The notes: a model not told the origin generated them from the sequence alone. Shown: positions 24,564 to 33,762, counted from the first letter of the stretch. The stretch: DNA of 64,000 nt from Allokutzneria oryzae (GCF_042429765.1 NZ_JBHLZU010000005.1:62001-126000); one strand, 5' to 3'. Numbers and translations are program-made.

Positions 24564-27500
24564 ATGGCTGACCGCGTCACATCGCCGCTGCTAGACGTCC
24601 TCGACCAGCGAATTCTGGTTGCCGACGGTGCGATGGGAACGATGCTGCAGGCGTGGCCGCTGTCGCTGGACGACTTCCAGGGACTGGAAGGCTGCAACGA
24701 GGTCCTCAACGTCACCCGGCCCGAGGTCGTCGCCTCGGTGCACCGCGCCTACTTCGAGGCGGGCGCCGACGCGGTCGAGACCAACACCTTCGGCGCGAAC
24801 TGGGCCAACCTCGCCGAGTACGACTGCCCGGAGCGGATCTTCGAGCTGGCCGAGGCGGGCGCCAGGATCGCCCGCGAGGTGGCCGACGAGTTCGGCACCG
24901 CCGACCGGCCCCGGTTCGTGCTCGGCTCGATCGGCCCCGGCACCAAGCTGCCCACCCTGGGCCACGTGCGCTTCGCCAAGCTCCGCGACGCCTACCAGGG
25001 GCAGGCCAAGGGCATGCTGGTCGGCGGCGTCGACGTGATGCTGGTGGAGACCTGCCAGGACCTGCTGCAGACCAAGGCCGCGATCATCGGCTGCAAGCGC
25101 GCCATGGCCGAGGAGGGCAGGGCCGTCCCGGTCATCGCCCACGTCACCGTGGAGACCACCGGCACGATGCTGGTCGGCAGCGAGATCGGCGCCGCGCTCA
25201 ACGCGCTCGAACCGCTGGGCATCGACCTGATCGGCCTGAACTGCGCCACCGGTCCCGCCGAGATGAGCGAGCACCTGCGCCAGCTGTCCAAGCACTCCAG
25301 GGTGCCGCTGTCGGTGATGCCCAACGCGGGCCTGCCGCAGCTCGGCCCGGACGGCGCGGTCTACCCGCTCGGCGCGGACGAGCTCGCCGAGGCCCTTGCG
25401 GGCTTCGCGACCGAGTTCGGCGTCCGCCTGCTCGGCGGCTGTTGCGGCACCACGCCGGAGCACATCCGCGCGGTCGCCGAGGCCGCGAAGGGGCTCACGC
25501 CCGCCGAGCGCAGGCCGCGGCCGGAACCGGGCGCGTCCTCGGTCTACCAGGCCGTCCCGTTCCAGCAGGACTCGTCGGTGCTGATGATCGGCGAGCGCAC
25601 CAACGCCAACGGCTCCAAGGCCTTCCGCGAGGCGATGCTGGCAGGCCGCTTCGACGACTGCGTGGAGATCGCGCGCGGCCAGACCCGCGACGGCGCGCAC
25701 ATGCTCGACCTCTGCGTCGACTACGTCGGCCGCGACGGCACCGAGGACATGTCCGAGCTGGCCGGGCGGCTGGCCACCGCGTCGACGTTGCCGATCATGC
25801 TCGACTCCACCGAGCCGGAGGTGCTGCGCGCGGGCCTGGAGCGGCTCGGCGGCCGCTGCATCGTCAACTCGGTCAACCACGAGGACGGCGCCGGCCCCGA
25901 CTCGCGGTTCCAGCGGATCATGCGCCACGTCAAGGAGCACGGCGCGTCCGTGGTCGCGCTGTGCATCGACGAGGAGGGCCAGGCCCGCACCGCCGAGTGG
26001 AAGGTCCGCGTCGCCACCAGGCTGATCGAGGACCTGACCACCAACTGGGGCATGCGCGTCAGCGACATCGTGGTCGACACGCTGACCTTCCCGATCTCCA
26101 CCGGCCAGGAGGAGGTCCGCCGCGACGGCGTCGAGACCATCGAGGCCATCCGCGAGCTCAACCGCCGCTTCCCCGAGGTGCAGACCACCCTCGGCCTGTC
26201 CAACATCTCCTTCGGCCTCAACCCGGCCGCCCGCCAGGTGCTCAACTCCGTGTTCCTGCACGAGTGCGTGCAGGCGGGCCTGACCACCGCGATCGCGCAC
26301 TCCTCGAAGATCCTGCCGATGGCGCGCATCCCCGACGAGCAGCGCGCGGTCGCGCTCGACCTGGTCTACGACCGCCGCCGCGAGGGCTACGACCCGTTGC
26401 AGCGCTTCATGGAGCTCTTCGAGGGCGTCAGCGCGTCATCGGCCAAGGCATCCCGCGCCGAGGAGCTGGCCGCGCTGCCGCTGTTCGAGCGGCTGGAGCG
26501 GCGCATCGTCGACGGCGAGCGCAAGGGCCTCGAAGCCGACCTCGACGCGGCACTGGAACAGCGGCCCGCGTTGCAGATCATCAACGACACGCTGCTCGGC
26601 GGCATGAAGACCGTCGGTGAGCTGTTCGGCTCCGGGCAGATGCAGCTGCCGTTCGTGCTCCAGTCCGCCGAGGTGATGAAGACGTCGGTGGCCTACCTGG
26701 AGCCGCACATGGAGCGCACCGACGACGACGGCAAGGGCAAGCTGCTGCTGGCGACCGTCAAGGGCGACGTGCACGACATCGGCAAGAACCTGGTGGACAT
26801 CATCCTGTCCAACAACGGCTACGACGTGGTCAACATCGGCATCAAGCAGCCGATCAGCACGATCCTGGACGCCGCCGCCGAGCACAGCGCCGACGTGATC
26901 GGCATGTCCGGCCTGCTGGTGAAGTCCACCGTGATCATGAAGGAGAACCTGCAGGAGATGAACTCCCGCGGGGTGGCGCGGCGGTGGCCGGTGATGCTCG
27001 GCGGCGCCGCGCTGACCCGGTCCTACGTGGAGAACGACCTCGCGGAGATCTACGAGGGCGAGGTCCGCTACGCCAGGGACGCCTTCGAGGGCCTGCGGCT
27101 GATGGACTCGATCATGGCGACCAAGCGCGGTGGCGGCGAGCCCACGCTCTCGCCGGAGGAGCGGGCCAAGGCGGCCGAGCGCAAGGCCCGCCACGAGCGC
27201 TCCCGCCGCATCGCCGAGGAGCGCAGGGCCAAGGCCGCCGAGACCGAGGAAGACCCAGCGGACGGCCGCACAGCGCTGAGATCGGACGTGGCCGTCGACC
27301 TGCCGCTGCCGACGCCGCCGTTCTGGGGCACCCGCGTAATCAAGGGTGTCCCGCTGGCCGACTACGCGGCGCTGCTGGACGAGCGCGCGACCTTCCTCGG
27401 TCAGTGGGGCCTGCGCGGCAGCCGCGGCGGCGAGGGACCCAGCTACGAGGAGCTGGTGGAGACGGAGGGCCGCCCGCGCCTGCGCTACTGGCTGGAGCGG

Positions 27501-28139
27501 CTGGCCACGGAGAACATCCTCCAGCACGCCGCGGTGGTCTACGGCTACTTCCCGGTGGTCGCCGAGGGCAACGCCGTGCACGTCCTGACCGAGCCCCGCC
27601 CGGACGCCCCGGTGCGGCACACCTTCGAGTTCCCGCGCCAGCGCCGGGACCGCAGGCTGTGCATCGCCGACTTCTTCCGCCCCCGCGACCTGGCCCTCCA
27701 GGCAGGCGAGGTGGACGTGATGCCGTTCCACCTGGTCACCATGGGCCAGCCGATCGCGGACTTCGCCAACGAGCTGTTCGCCAAGGACGCCTACCGGGAC
27801 TACCTGGAGGTGCACGGCCTCGGCGTGCAGCTGACCGAGGCGCTCGCGGAGTACTGGCACAAGCGCATCCGCGAGGAGCTGGTCTGGCCGGACGGCGGCA
27901 CCGTTGCCGGTGAGGACCCCGAGAACGTCGAGGACTTCTTCAAGCTCGGCTACCGGGGGGCCCGCTACTCGCTGGGGTACGGCGCCTGCCCGAACCTGGA
28001 GGACCGCAGGAAGCTGGTGGACCTGCTGGAGCCGGGCCGGATCGGTGTGGAGCTCTCCGAGGAGCTCCAGCTGCACCCCGAGCAGTCCACCGACGCCTTC
28101 GTCCTGCACCACCGCGAGGCGAAGTACTTCAACGCGTAA
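24564..28139 (+). CDS. metH: MetH, cobalamin-dependent methionine synthase
   Basis: 1191 aa, full length for the family. It transfers a methyl group from 5-methyltetrahydrofolate to homocysteine through cobalamin. Domains in order: homocysteine-binding with zinc cysteines in LNCATGP (about 225) and GGCCGTTP (about 291-298); pterin-binding (about 340-590, starting MIGERTNANGSKAFREAM); cobalamin-binding with the DVHDIGKNLV histidine ligand near 735-744; and the C-terminal AdoMet reactivation domain (after about 910). A charged Lys/Arg/Glu-rich linker (about 865-905) precedes the last domain. The 5' region is too short for a full cobalamin riboswitch and none was seen. Confidence 0.96.
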   Translation: MADRVTSPLLDVLDQRILVADGAMGTMLQAWPLSLDDFQGLEGCNEVLNVTRPEVVASVHRAYFEAGADAVETNTFGANWANLAEYDCPERIFELAEAGARIAREVADEFGTADRPRFVLGSIGPGTKLPTLGHVRFAKLRDAYQGQAKGMLVGGVDVMLVETCQDLLQTKAAIIGCKRAMAEEGRAVPVIAHVTVETTGTMLVGSEIGAALNALEPLGIDLIGLNCATGPAEMSEHLRQLSKHSRVPLSVMPNAGLPQLGPDGAVYPLGADELAEALAGFATEFGVRLLGGCCGTTPEHIRAVAEAAKGLTPAERRPRPEPGASSVYQAVPFQQDSSVLMIGERTNANGSKAFREAMLAGRFDDCVEIARGQTRDGAHMLDLCVDYVGRDGTEDMSELAGRLATASTLPIMLDSTEPEVLRAGLERLGGRCIVNSVNHEDGAGPDSRFQRIMRHVKEHGASVVALCIDEEGQARTAEWKVRVATRLIEDLTTNWGMRVSDIVVDTLTFPISTGQEEVRRDGVETIEAIRELNRRFPEVQTTLGLSNISFGLNPAARQVLNSVFLHECVQAGLTTAIAHSSKILPMARIPDEQRAVALDLVYDRRREGYDPLQRFMELFEGVSASSAKASRAEELAALPLFERLERRIVDGERKGLEADLDAALEQRPALQIINDTLLGGMKTVGELFGSGQMQLPFVLQSAEVMKTSVAYLEPHMERTDDDGKGKLLLATVKGDVHDIGKNLVDIILSNNGYDVVNIGIKQPISTILDAAAEHSADVIGMSGLLVKSTVIMKENLQEMNSRGVARRWPVMLGGAALTRSYVENDLAEIYEGEVRYARDAFEGLRLMDSIMATKRGGGEPTLSPEERAKAAERKARHERSRRIAEERRAKAAETEEDPADGRTALRSDVAVDLPLPTPPFWGTRVIKGVPLADYAALLDERATFLGQWGLRGSRGGEGPSYEELVETEGRPRLRYWLERLATENILQHAAVVYGYFPVVAEGNAVHVLTEPRPDAPVRHTFEFPRQRRDRRLCIADFFRPRDLALQAGEVDVMPFHLVTMGQPIADFANELFAKDAYRDYLEVHGLGVQLTEALAEYWHKRIREELVWPDGGTVAGEDPENVEDFFKLGYRGARYSLGYGACPNLEDRRKLVDLLEPGRIGVELSEELQLHPEQSTDAFVLHHREAKYFNA

Positions 28140-28149
28140 GGAGATCACC

Positions 28150-28830
28150 GTGAACCGACCGTCCACTGTGGACGGCCCGGCGGCCGTGCTGTGGGACATG
28201 GACGGCACGCTGGTGGACTCGGAGAAGATCTGGGACATCCCCCTGGCCGAGCTCGCGGTCCGCCTCGGCGGCCGGTTGTCGGAAGCCACCAGGGCGGCCA
28301 TGGTCGGCTCCAACCAGGAGCGCACCCTCCGGCTGCTCTTCGCCGAGGTCGGCCTGCCCCCGGAACCGGAGGCGCTGGCCGACGCGGGCCGGTGGCTGAC
28401 GGCGCGCACGGGCGAGCTGTTCACGGCGGGCCTGCCCTGGCGCCCGGGCGCTCCGGAGGCGCTGCGCGCGGTCCGCGACAGCGGGGTGCCCACCGCGCTG
28501 GTCACCTCCACGGTGCGCGAACTCACCGAACTCGCCCTGGAGTCCATCGGCCGCGAGCACTTCGACATCACGATCTGCGGCGACGAGGTCACCGACCCCA
28601 AGCCGAACCCGGAGCCGTACCTGACGGCGGCGACCCGCCTCGGTGTGGACATCACCCGCTGCGTGGTCGTGGAGGACTCCCCGACGGGCGTGGCCGCCGG
28701 AGTCGCGGCGGGCGCGACCGTGCTCGTCGTCCCGTGCGACGTGCCCGTAGAGCCGGGAGAGCGCCGCGTCTTCCGCGAATCCCTCGTGGAAGTGGACATC
28801 TCCGTGTTGTCGGCGGTTCTGTCCCGCTGA
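28150..28830 (+). CDS. HAD-superfamily hydrolase (beta-phosphoglucomutase/phosphatase-like)
   Basis: 226 aa, GTG start ten bases after the metH stop and behind AAGGAG. HAD motif I is VLWDMDGTLVDSE (catalytic aspartates near residues 16 and 18), motif II is the threonine or serine in 'TALVTSTVREL', and motifs III and IV are CGDEVTDPKPNPEPYL and VVVEDSPTGVAAG. The helical cap between motifs I and II is that of subfamily IA. Such enzymes hydrolyse sugar phosphates or nucleotides. M. tuberculosis also has a HAD gene beside metH. Substrate unknown. Confidence 0.9.
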   Translation: MNRPSTVDGPAAVLWDMDGTLVDSEKIWDIPLAELAVRLGGRLSEATRAAMVGSNQERTLRLLFAEVGLPPEPEALADAGRWLTARTGELFTAGLPWRPGAPEALRAVRDSGVPTALVTSTVRELTELALESIGREHFDITICGDEVTDPKPNPEPYLTAATRLGVDITRCVVVEDSPTGVAAGVAAGATVLVVPCDVPVEPGERRVFRESLVEVDISVLSAVLSR

Positions 28831-28897
28831 CGCGATTCGCCCCTGCTGTCCTCGTGTGATTCTGTGGGTTGCGGGGACGCAAAGCGGGGGTGGGGGA

Positions 28898-29299
28898 ATG
28901 GCGGGGTCAGGCTCTGGGCAGGGCGCGTCGGAATACGAGGTTGCGGAGATACCGCAGGTCAACATCGGTAGCGCGCCCGCGGGAGGCGGTTACACAGTCG
29001 ACCCCGAGCGCGCGCCGCGCTTGATCCAGGCCCTGAAGGACGCGCGCAGCATGCTCGGCGAACTGCGTGACCGTCACGAGGATCTTAGGTACATACCTAA
29101 GCCTGACGGTGATCCCTTCAGCATCGCCGCAGCCGATGCCGTGCGACGGATGCTGGGCAACGAGCCCGGTGGATACGAATACGCGAACCGGTCGGCGCGT
29201 GACCAGTTGACCGCGCTGATCGACAAGTTGGAGGCGTCGCTGAAGGTGTACCGGGACAACGAGGAACGTAGTCGTCGCAACTTCACGCGGGGGGTGTGA
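28898..29299 (+). CDS. ESX-type small secreted-protein-like, copy 1 (133 aa)
   Basis: It begins MAGSGSGQGASEYEVAEIPQ and has two predicted helical stretches separated by a turn containing KPDGDPFS. Near the C-terminus the sequence YRDNE (residues 118-122) fits the YxxxD/E general signal of type VII (ESX) substrates. No WXG motif is present. The stop codon overlaps the ATG of the next lipoprotein gene (TGATG), so they are coupled. A close copy (about four residues in five identical by eye) is found at 30133. It is likely an ESX substrate or chaperone-like partner, from context with EspG at 32325. Confidence 0.65.
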   Translation: MAGSGSGQGASEYEVAEIPQVNIGSAPAGGGYTVDPERAPRLIQALKDARSMLGELRDRHEDLRYIPKPDGDPFSIAAADAVRRMLGNEPGGYEYANRSARDQLTALIDKLEASLKVYRDNEERSRRNFTRGV

Positions 29300-29886
29300 T
29301 GCGTCGCTGGCTGCTGTGCTGCGCGCTGGCAACGGTTGTGGTGTCGGGATGCAGTTCTGTCGGTGTGGAACAAGCGCCGCCGGAAACCGGAAGCGCTGAC
29401 AGTACGACTCCTCCGGAAATCACACAGCCCGCACTCACCTTTGGTCGATTCATCTCTGACCCTTGTCAGCTCGTGTCACGTGAGCAGTTGGCCACGATCG
29501 GGATCATCGCGGACCCAGGTAAGGCGACTACGGAAGTCATCGGACCCGAATGCTCGTGGGAAGCCGACAAGACCACCGACACCGGTATCGCCGTGATCCT
29601 GATGACCAACTCCGCTGGCCTCGACTCGGTGTACATGACCCGAGCTGAGGGCTACTTCGCGGAGACGCGGATCGGGAACTACCCAGCGGTGAACACCGAC
29701 AACAAGAAGCCAGTCGGTCGCACGACGCCGTTCGGTGACTGCTCCACGGCTGTGGCGATCGCGAAGTCGGTGGCGTTCAGGGTGACGGCGCACGCGTACA
29801 AGCCGAACCCGGACTACGAAGAGCCGTGCAGGGCGTCGGACCGGGTGGCGAACTGGGTGTTGGAGACGCTGAAAGCGGGGGCGTGA
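29299..29886 (+). CDS. DUF3558-like lipoprotein, copy 1
   Basis: 195 aa. A lipobox (ATVVVSGC, Cys18) predicts export and lipid anchoring. The mature part starts with a Thr/Pro-rich linker, then has 'DPCQLVSREQLATIG', 'GPECSWEAD' and a final CRASDRVANWVLETL with four conserved cysteines, the pattern of actinobacterial DUF3558 lipoproteins. Members are frequent beside ESX genes in Pseudonocardiaceae. Function unknown. The paralogue at 30534 shares most of the sequence, including the last 18 residues. Confidence 0.8.
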   Translation: MRRWLLCCALATVVVSGCSSVGVEQAPPETGSADSTTPPEITQPALTFGRFISDPCQLVSREQLATIGIIADPGKATTEVIGPECSWEADKTTDTGIAVILMTNSAGLDSVYMTRAEGYFAETRIGNYPAVNTDNKKPVGRTTPFGDCSTAVAIAKSVAFRVTAHAYKPNPDYEEPCRASDRVANWVLETLKAGA

Positions 29887-29889
29887 CCG

Positions 29890-29955
29890 GTGCCCACCTT
29901 GGTGTCGAGGGAGGCGTCGTCCACGGGCTGGGAAGCGGAGACGATCTCCGCCTAG
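29890..29955 (+). pseudogene. Truncated remnant (21 codons) of the PPE-like gene
   Basis: The GTG at 29890 opens VPTLVSREASSTGWEAETIS followed by A and TAG (29953-29955). It aligns with the first 21 residues of the intact gene at 31125 (FTRVVAGEARPAGWDAETIY), and the DNA match is strong through 'GCGGAGACGATCT'. After the stop, resemblance ceases. It is the left-over third gene of the duplicated ESX module. The following 177 bp to 30132 hold only the duplicated upstream region and nothing else recognised. Confidence 0.7.
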
Positions 29956-30132
29956 TTGCGCTGACGTACTCGGTTCCCGAGACCCTGCCGAAGCAGGTCA
30001 CTGCCAGACGCGGTGAGAGCTCGAGCCGGAATGGGCCGCAGGGATCTGCTGACTGTTCCGTCCTCCGTGATTGGCCGCTTCTGTCCTGGTGTGATTCTGT
30101 GGGTTGCGGGGAGCGCAAAGCGGGGGTGGGGA

Positions 30133-30534
30133 ATGGCGGGGTCGGGTTCTGGGCAGGGCGCGTCGGAATACGAGGTTGCGGAGATACCGCAGGTCAGCAT
30201 CGGTAGCGCGCCCGCGGGAGGCGGTTACACCGTCGACCCCGAGCGCGCGCCGCGCTTGATCCAGGCCCTGAAGGACGCACGCAGCGAGCTTCAGGAGGTC
30301 GGCAAGCGTCGTGAGGACCTCAGGTATGTGCCTAAGCCCAATGGTGACCCGTTCAGCATTGCCGCAGCGGAGGCGGTGCAGCGGACGCTCGGGGACGAGC
30401 CCGGCGGATATGGTTACGCGAATCAGCGCGCACTCAACCAACTGAGTGTCCTTATCGACAAGCTGGAGGCGTCGCTGAGGGTGTATCGGGACAATGAGGA
30501 ACGAAGCCGTCGCAAGTTCACTCGGGGGGTGTGA
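30133..30534 (+). CDS. ESX-type small secreted-protein-like, copy 2 (133 aa)
   Basis: Paralogue of the gene at 28898 with the same length and the same first 20 residues. Differences are concentrated in the central helix (SELQEVGKRREDLRYVPKPN) and around GGYGYANQRALNQLSVL. The YRDNE secretion-like motif (118-122) is kept. About 40 bp upstream of the ATG are also duplicated (GTGATTCTGTGGGTTGCGGG), presumably including the control region. The stop overlaps the start of the second lipoprotein gene, as in copy 1. Confidence 0.65.
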   Translation: MAGSGSGQGASEYEVAEIPQVSIGSAPAGGGYTVDPERAPRLIQALKDARSELQEVGKRREDLRYVPKPNGDPFSIAAAEAVQRTLGDEPGGYGYANQRALNQLSVLIDKLEASLRVYRDNEERSRRKFTRGV

Positions 30535-31121
30535 TGCGTCTTCGAATGGTGTGCGTGCTGGCAATATTGGCGCTTTCTGGCTGTGCTCCGACGAGCTCCG
30601 GACAGGCGACACCAGAAACCAGGAGTGCCGACAGTGCAATCGCGCCTCCGATCACTCAACCCGCACTGTCCTTTGGGCGGTTCACTTCCGAACCGTGTCA
30701 GCTTGTGCGGCGTGAACAACTGGCCACGATCGGTATCGTGGCGGATCCCGGCAAGGTGACAACGGAGATCATCGGACCTGAATGCACGTGGCACGCTGAC
30801 AAGTCCAATGACACCACGATCGCGGTCACGTTGATGGTCGACTCTGCTGGTCTGGACTCCGCGTACATGTCTCGGAACGACGGGTACTTCGCGGAGACCC
30901 GGATCGGCGGCTATCCGGCGGTCAACACCGACATCAAGAAGCCGCCAGCTGGCCGGACGACTGCGTTCGGAAGCTGCTTCACCGCAGTGGGAATCGCCAA
31001 GTCGGTGGCCTTCAGGGTGTCCGCCCACGCGAGTGTGCTGCACCCGGACTACGAAGAGCCGTGCAGGGCGTCGGACCGGGTGGCGAACTGGGTGTTGGAG
31101 ACGCTGAAAGCGGGGGCGTGA
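30534..31121 (+). CDS. DUF3558-like lipoprotein, copy 2
   Basis: 195 aa. Lipobox LALSGC (Cys17). The cysteine pattern of copy 1 is kept (EPCQLV, GPECTWHAD, GSCFTAV, EPCRASDRV). Compared with copy 1 the signal peptide and linker have diverged while the core and C-terminus remain nearly identical. The codon usage of both copies is somewhat less GC-rich at third positions than the neighbours, which may indicate relaxed selection or horizontal origin. It is followed after three bases by the intact PPE-like gene. Confidence 0.8.
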   Translation: MRLRMVCVLAILALSGCAPTSSGQATPETRSADSAIAPPITQPALSFGRFTSEPCQLVRREQLATIGIVADPGKVTTEIIGPECTWHADKSNDTTIAVTLMVDSAGLDSAYMSRNDGYFAETRIGGYPAVNTDIKKPPAGRTTAFGSCFTAVGIAKSVAFRVSAHASVLHPDYEEPCRASDRVANWVLETLKAGA

Positions 31122-31124
31122 GCG

Positions 31125-32321
31125 GTGTTCACCAGGGTGGTCGCGGGGGAGGCCCGGCCTGCGGGCTGGGACGCGGAGACGATCTACAACTGGTTCCACA
31201 AGCACCGGGGGCCGCAGCCCACCTACTCGGCCGCCGAGGCGGTGCTGAAACAGATCATCGACAAGCACGACAAGGTCAACGAGATCCTCAAGAAGGGGAT
31301 CGAGGAGTCGCGAGCGGTGTGGACCGGGCAGGCCGCCGACGCAGCACGGGGTGGGATCAGCCCGATGGTCGCGTGGGCCGACCAGGTCAAGCAGGTGGCG
31401 GACAACGCCCAGGGGCAGATCACCGCCATGCGGGACGGCTACCTGCGTGCCAAGAACGAGGTGGAGCCGCCTCGGCCCACTCCGGACCCGAAGAATGTCA
31501 GTTTCGGGTTCATGGGCTCCGGTGCCGCTGACTTCGTCAAGGAGATGCAGCGCTGGCAGGCGAACCAGGTGCACAACATTCGCGTTGTCGAGGGCTACGG
31601 GAGCAACACCAACACCGCGGTTCAGACCTTGCCGCAGTTCGGTGCGCCCGACGGGGTCGATGGTGCCGTGAAGCCCGCCGAGCAACCGCCGCGTGATCCG
31701 GGTGGTCCGCCGATCGGCCAGCCCCGTGACCCGCGTGGCGGTGGTGGTCGTGGTGGCGGCGTGGTCGGCCACGGTGGCAGCGAACAAGGCAGTGAACAAG
31801 GCAGCGCGCACGGCGGCGAGCAGGGCGGCGAGCAGGGCGGGCGGTCGGAGAGCGCCGCATTCGAGCCGCCGCGTCCCGGCCAGAGCGGACAAGGCGGGCC
31901 GCTGCCCTGGCAGCCCGAGCCGGGCGCTCAAGGCGGCACGGGGCAGGGTGGGTTCACCGGAGCGGTCGGCGGCCCAGGCTTCGGCGGCGCGGGCGTCGGA
32001 GGGGGTGCGGGCGGCGGTGCGGGCGGCCGGGCCGGTGGCCTCGGCGGAAGAAGCGGGACCGGAGGGGCACCCGGAAGCGGGGCCGGTCAGGGTGGACGCG
32101 GCGGAGTGGGGGAGAGCAGCCGTGGTGTCACCGGCGCCGCGTCGGTCGCGAGAGCGCCGGGGAAGCCTGGGATGCCCATGGCCGGGCCGATGGCGGGTGG
32201 GCAGGCGAACAAGACCGAGGACGACGAGCACCAGCGGCCGTCGTGGCTGGTGGAGGTCGACGACGTCTTCACCAACGACATGCAGAAGGTCGCGCCTCCG
32301 GTCATCGGCGAGGAGTGCTGA
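31125..32321 (+). CDS. PPE/WXG100-like ESX substrate with Gly-rich C-terminal half
   Basis: 398 aa, GTG start. The first 165 residues are helical with a WXG100-like helix (VNEILKKGIEESRAVWTGQA), WTG taking the place of the WXG turn. From about 185 to 365 the chain is low-complexity Gly/Gln/Ser-rich (GGEQGGEQGG and similar). The end (RPSWLVEVDDVFTNDMQKVA) is conserved-looking and acidic. This architecture is that of actinobacterial PPE-domain-type secreted proteins, and the EspG gene four bases downstream supports ESX export. The core ESX membrane components (EccB-E, MycP) are not in the window. Function after secretion unknown. Confidence 0.75.
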   Translation: MFTRVVAGEARPAGWDAETIYNWFHKHRGPQPTYSAAEAVLKQIIDKHDKVNEILKKGIEESRAVWTGQAADAARGGISPMVAWADQVKQVADNAQGQITAMRDGYLRAKNEVEPPRPTPDPKNVSFGFMGSGAADFVKEMQRWQANQVHNIRVVEGYGSNTNTAVQTLPQFGAPDGVDGAVKPAEQPPRDPGGPPIGQPRDPRGGGGRGGGVVGHGGSEQGSEQGSAHGGEQGGEQGGRSESAAFEPPRPGQSGQGGPLPWQPEPGAQGGTGQGGFTGAVGGPGFGGAGVGGGAGGGAGGRAGGLGGRSGTGGAPGSGAGQGGRGGVGESSRGVTGAASVARAPGKPGMPMAGPMAGGQANKTEDDEHQRPSWLVEVDDVFTNDMQKVAPPVIGEEC

Positions 32322-32324
32322 CGG

Positions 32325-33020
32325 ATGCGCGTGACGATCTCCGCGCTGGCTTTCGACGTGTTGTGGCAGCACCACGCGCTCGGGGAGAAACCGCCCGCGC
32401 TGGCGACCGTGCCCTCGCCGGGCGCCACCATGGAGGAGCGGCGCGAGCTGGAACGCCGGGCGTGGCGCGAGATCCAGCCCTTGGGCGTCAACCTGACCGC
32501 GGCGATGTCGTTGCTGCGCAAGCCACCCGTGGAGTACTTCGGGTGGTTCGGCGGAGTCGACCGGAGCTGTTCGGCGCACGTGGCCGTGGTCGGCACGGCC
32601 GCGCTGCTCGTGGTGGTCGCCCAGGACCAGGTCACGCTGGAGACGGTTCCCGCCGCGCTGGCGGCCGAGGCACTGGTCTCCGCGCTGCCGCCCATGCCAC
32701 CAGGACGTGGTGGGTTGTTCTCGGTGCCCGAGAAGCCGGTCGCGCAGGACTCGCTGCTGGTGCGCGTGCATCCCGAGGACGCCGACGTGCGGCGTTGTCG
32801 TCAGCTGCTGGAGCAGCCGAGGACCGGTGCCGGGTTCTTCGTCTCCGCGACTCGGGACCGGACCGGCCGTCGCCGCACCTCCTCGGCCGCCGTGCACTAC
32901 TTCGACACCGGTGGCGGCCGGTACCTGTGCGTGCGGCAGGCCGGGGCCGACGGAGCGCCGTGGCTGCTCGTCGGCCCGGCCGCGGCGGGTGACCTGGTCA
33001 GCCGCCTGCGCGCCGCGTGA
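32325..33020 (+). CDS. EspG-family ESX secretion-associated chaperone
   Basis: 231 aa. The start 'RVTISALAFDVLWQHHALGE' and the later 'VEYFGWFGGVD', 'SLLVRVHPED' and 'AVHYFDTGGGRYLC' are characteristic of EspG. EspG proteins bind the tip of cognate PPE proteins in the cytosol and deliver them to the ESX secretion machine. The PPE-like gene immediately upstream is the obvious client. The last 23 bases overlap the 3' end of the convergent GrpB gene. Confidence 0.88.
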   Translation: MRVTISALAFDVLWQHHALGEKPPALATVPSPGATMEERRELERRAWREIQPLGVNLTAAMSLLRKPPVEYFGWFGGVDRSCSAHVAVVGTAALLVVVAQDQVTLETVPAALAAEALVSALPPMPPGRGGLFSVPEKPVAQDSLLVRVHPEDADVRRCRQLLEQPRTGAGFFVSATRDRTGRRRTSSAAVHYFDTGGGRYLCVRQAGADGAPWLLVGPAAAGDLVSRLRAA

Positions 33021-33558
33021 TCTCCTGGATGACCTCGGTCTTCGCGTCGGCGTAGTTCTGGACGTACTTCCACGTCCTGGTCGCCAGCTCGCGTTTGGCC
33101 CGCTCGTAGAGCTCGCGGTCCTCGTCGTTGGCCCGGAGGTGGTCACGGAAGCGGGTCATCCGCTCGATCTCCGGGCAGCCCTCGGTGAACACGTGCATGT
33201 TGATGTTGGTGTCGGGGCCCTTGAACAGCCGGTGCTCGAACCATTCGGGCTCGCGGACGCGCAGCACGTAGCCTGCCGCCTCCAGCCGCGGCACGTAGCT
33301 CGCCTCGTCGCTGGAGTCCCGCACGGCGACGCTCATGTCGATGATCGGCTTCGCGGCCAGGCCCGGCACCGAGGTCGAGCCGGTGTGCTCCGCGAGCACC
33401 AGGGTGTCGCCGAGCACCTCACGCAGTCGTCTCACCTCGCGCTCGTAGAGCTTCGGCCACTCGGGGTCGTACTCGGCCAGGGTGATCGTGGCGTTGTGCG
33501 TGGGGTCGCCGCCCACGTTGGCTTTCAGGATCTCTTCGTCGGTCAGGGGAGCGGACAT
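32998..33558 (-). CDS. GrpB family protein (nucleotidyltransferase fold)
   Basis: 186 aa, ATG behind a strong AGGAAGGAACC. The family core is EHTGSTSVPGLAAKPIID (residues about 60-77), an HxGSTSVPG nucleotidyltransferase-like motif, followed by 'EWFEHRLFKG' and the C-terminal 'FRDHLRANDEDRELYERAKR'. GrpB/DUF4269 relatives have a minimal nucleotidyltransferase fold of unknown substrate; some are fused to CoaE (dephospho-CoA kinase). The frame is open further upstream, but the ribosome binding site fixes the start. It is convergent with espG. Confidence 0.88.
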   Translation of the reverse strand: MSAPLTDEEILKANVGGDPTHNATITLAEYDPEWPKLYEREVRRLREVLGDTLVLAEHTGSTSVPGLAAKPIIDMSVAVRDSSDEASYVPRLEAAGYVLRVREPEWFEHRLFKGPDTNINMHVFTEGCPEIERMTRFRDHLRANDEDRELYERAKRELATRTWKYVQNYADAKTEVIQEITRRAGG

Positions 33559-33762
33559 CGTCGTGGTTCCTTCCTGAAGGCAGTCGGCCAGAATATCAAG
33601 TGCCGCGCCTCCAGGAGTGCCGCCAGGCTCGTCCCACGAGCATGAACAACCAGCCGCTCCGAGCAGGCCCCAGAGCGCCTGGTCGGCCACATGGGCGAGG
33701 GCAGCAGCCAGTGCCCCGCTGACCGCCGAAGAGGTCATCAGCGCCGTCTGGGTCACCGGAAA

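Noticed and set aside
28856..33020. A complete ESX type VII secretion system
   Set aside because: Only substrates or accessory proteins and EspG are present; the membrane ATPase EccC, EccB, EccD, EccE and mycosin genes are absent.
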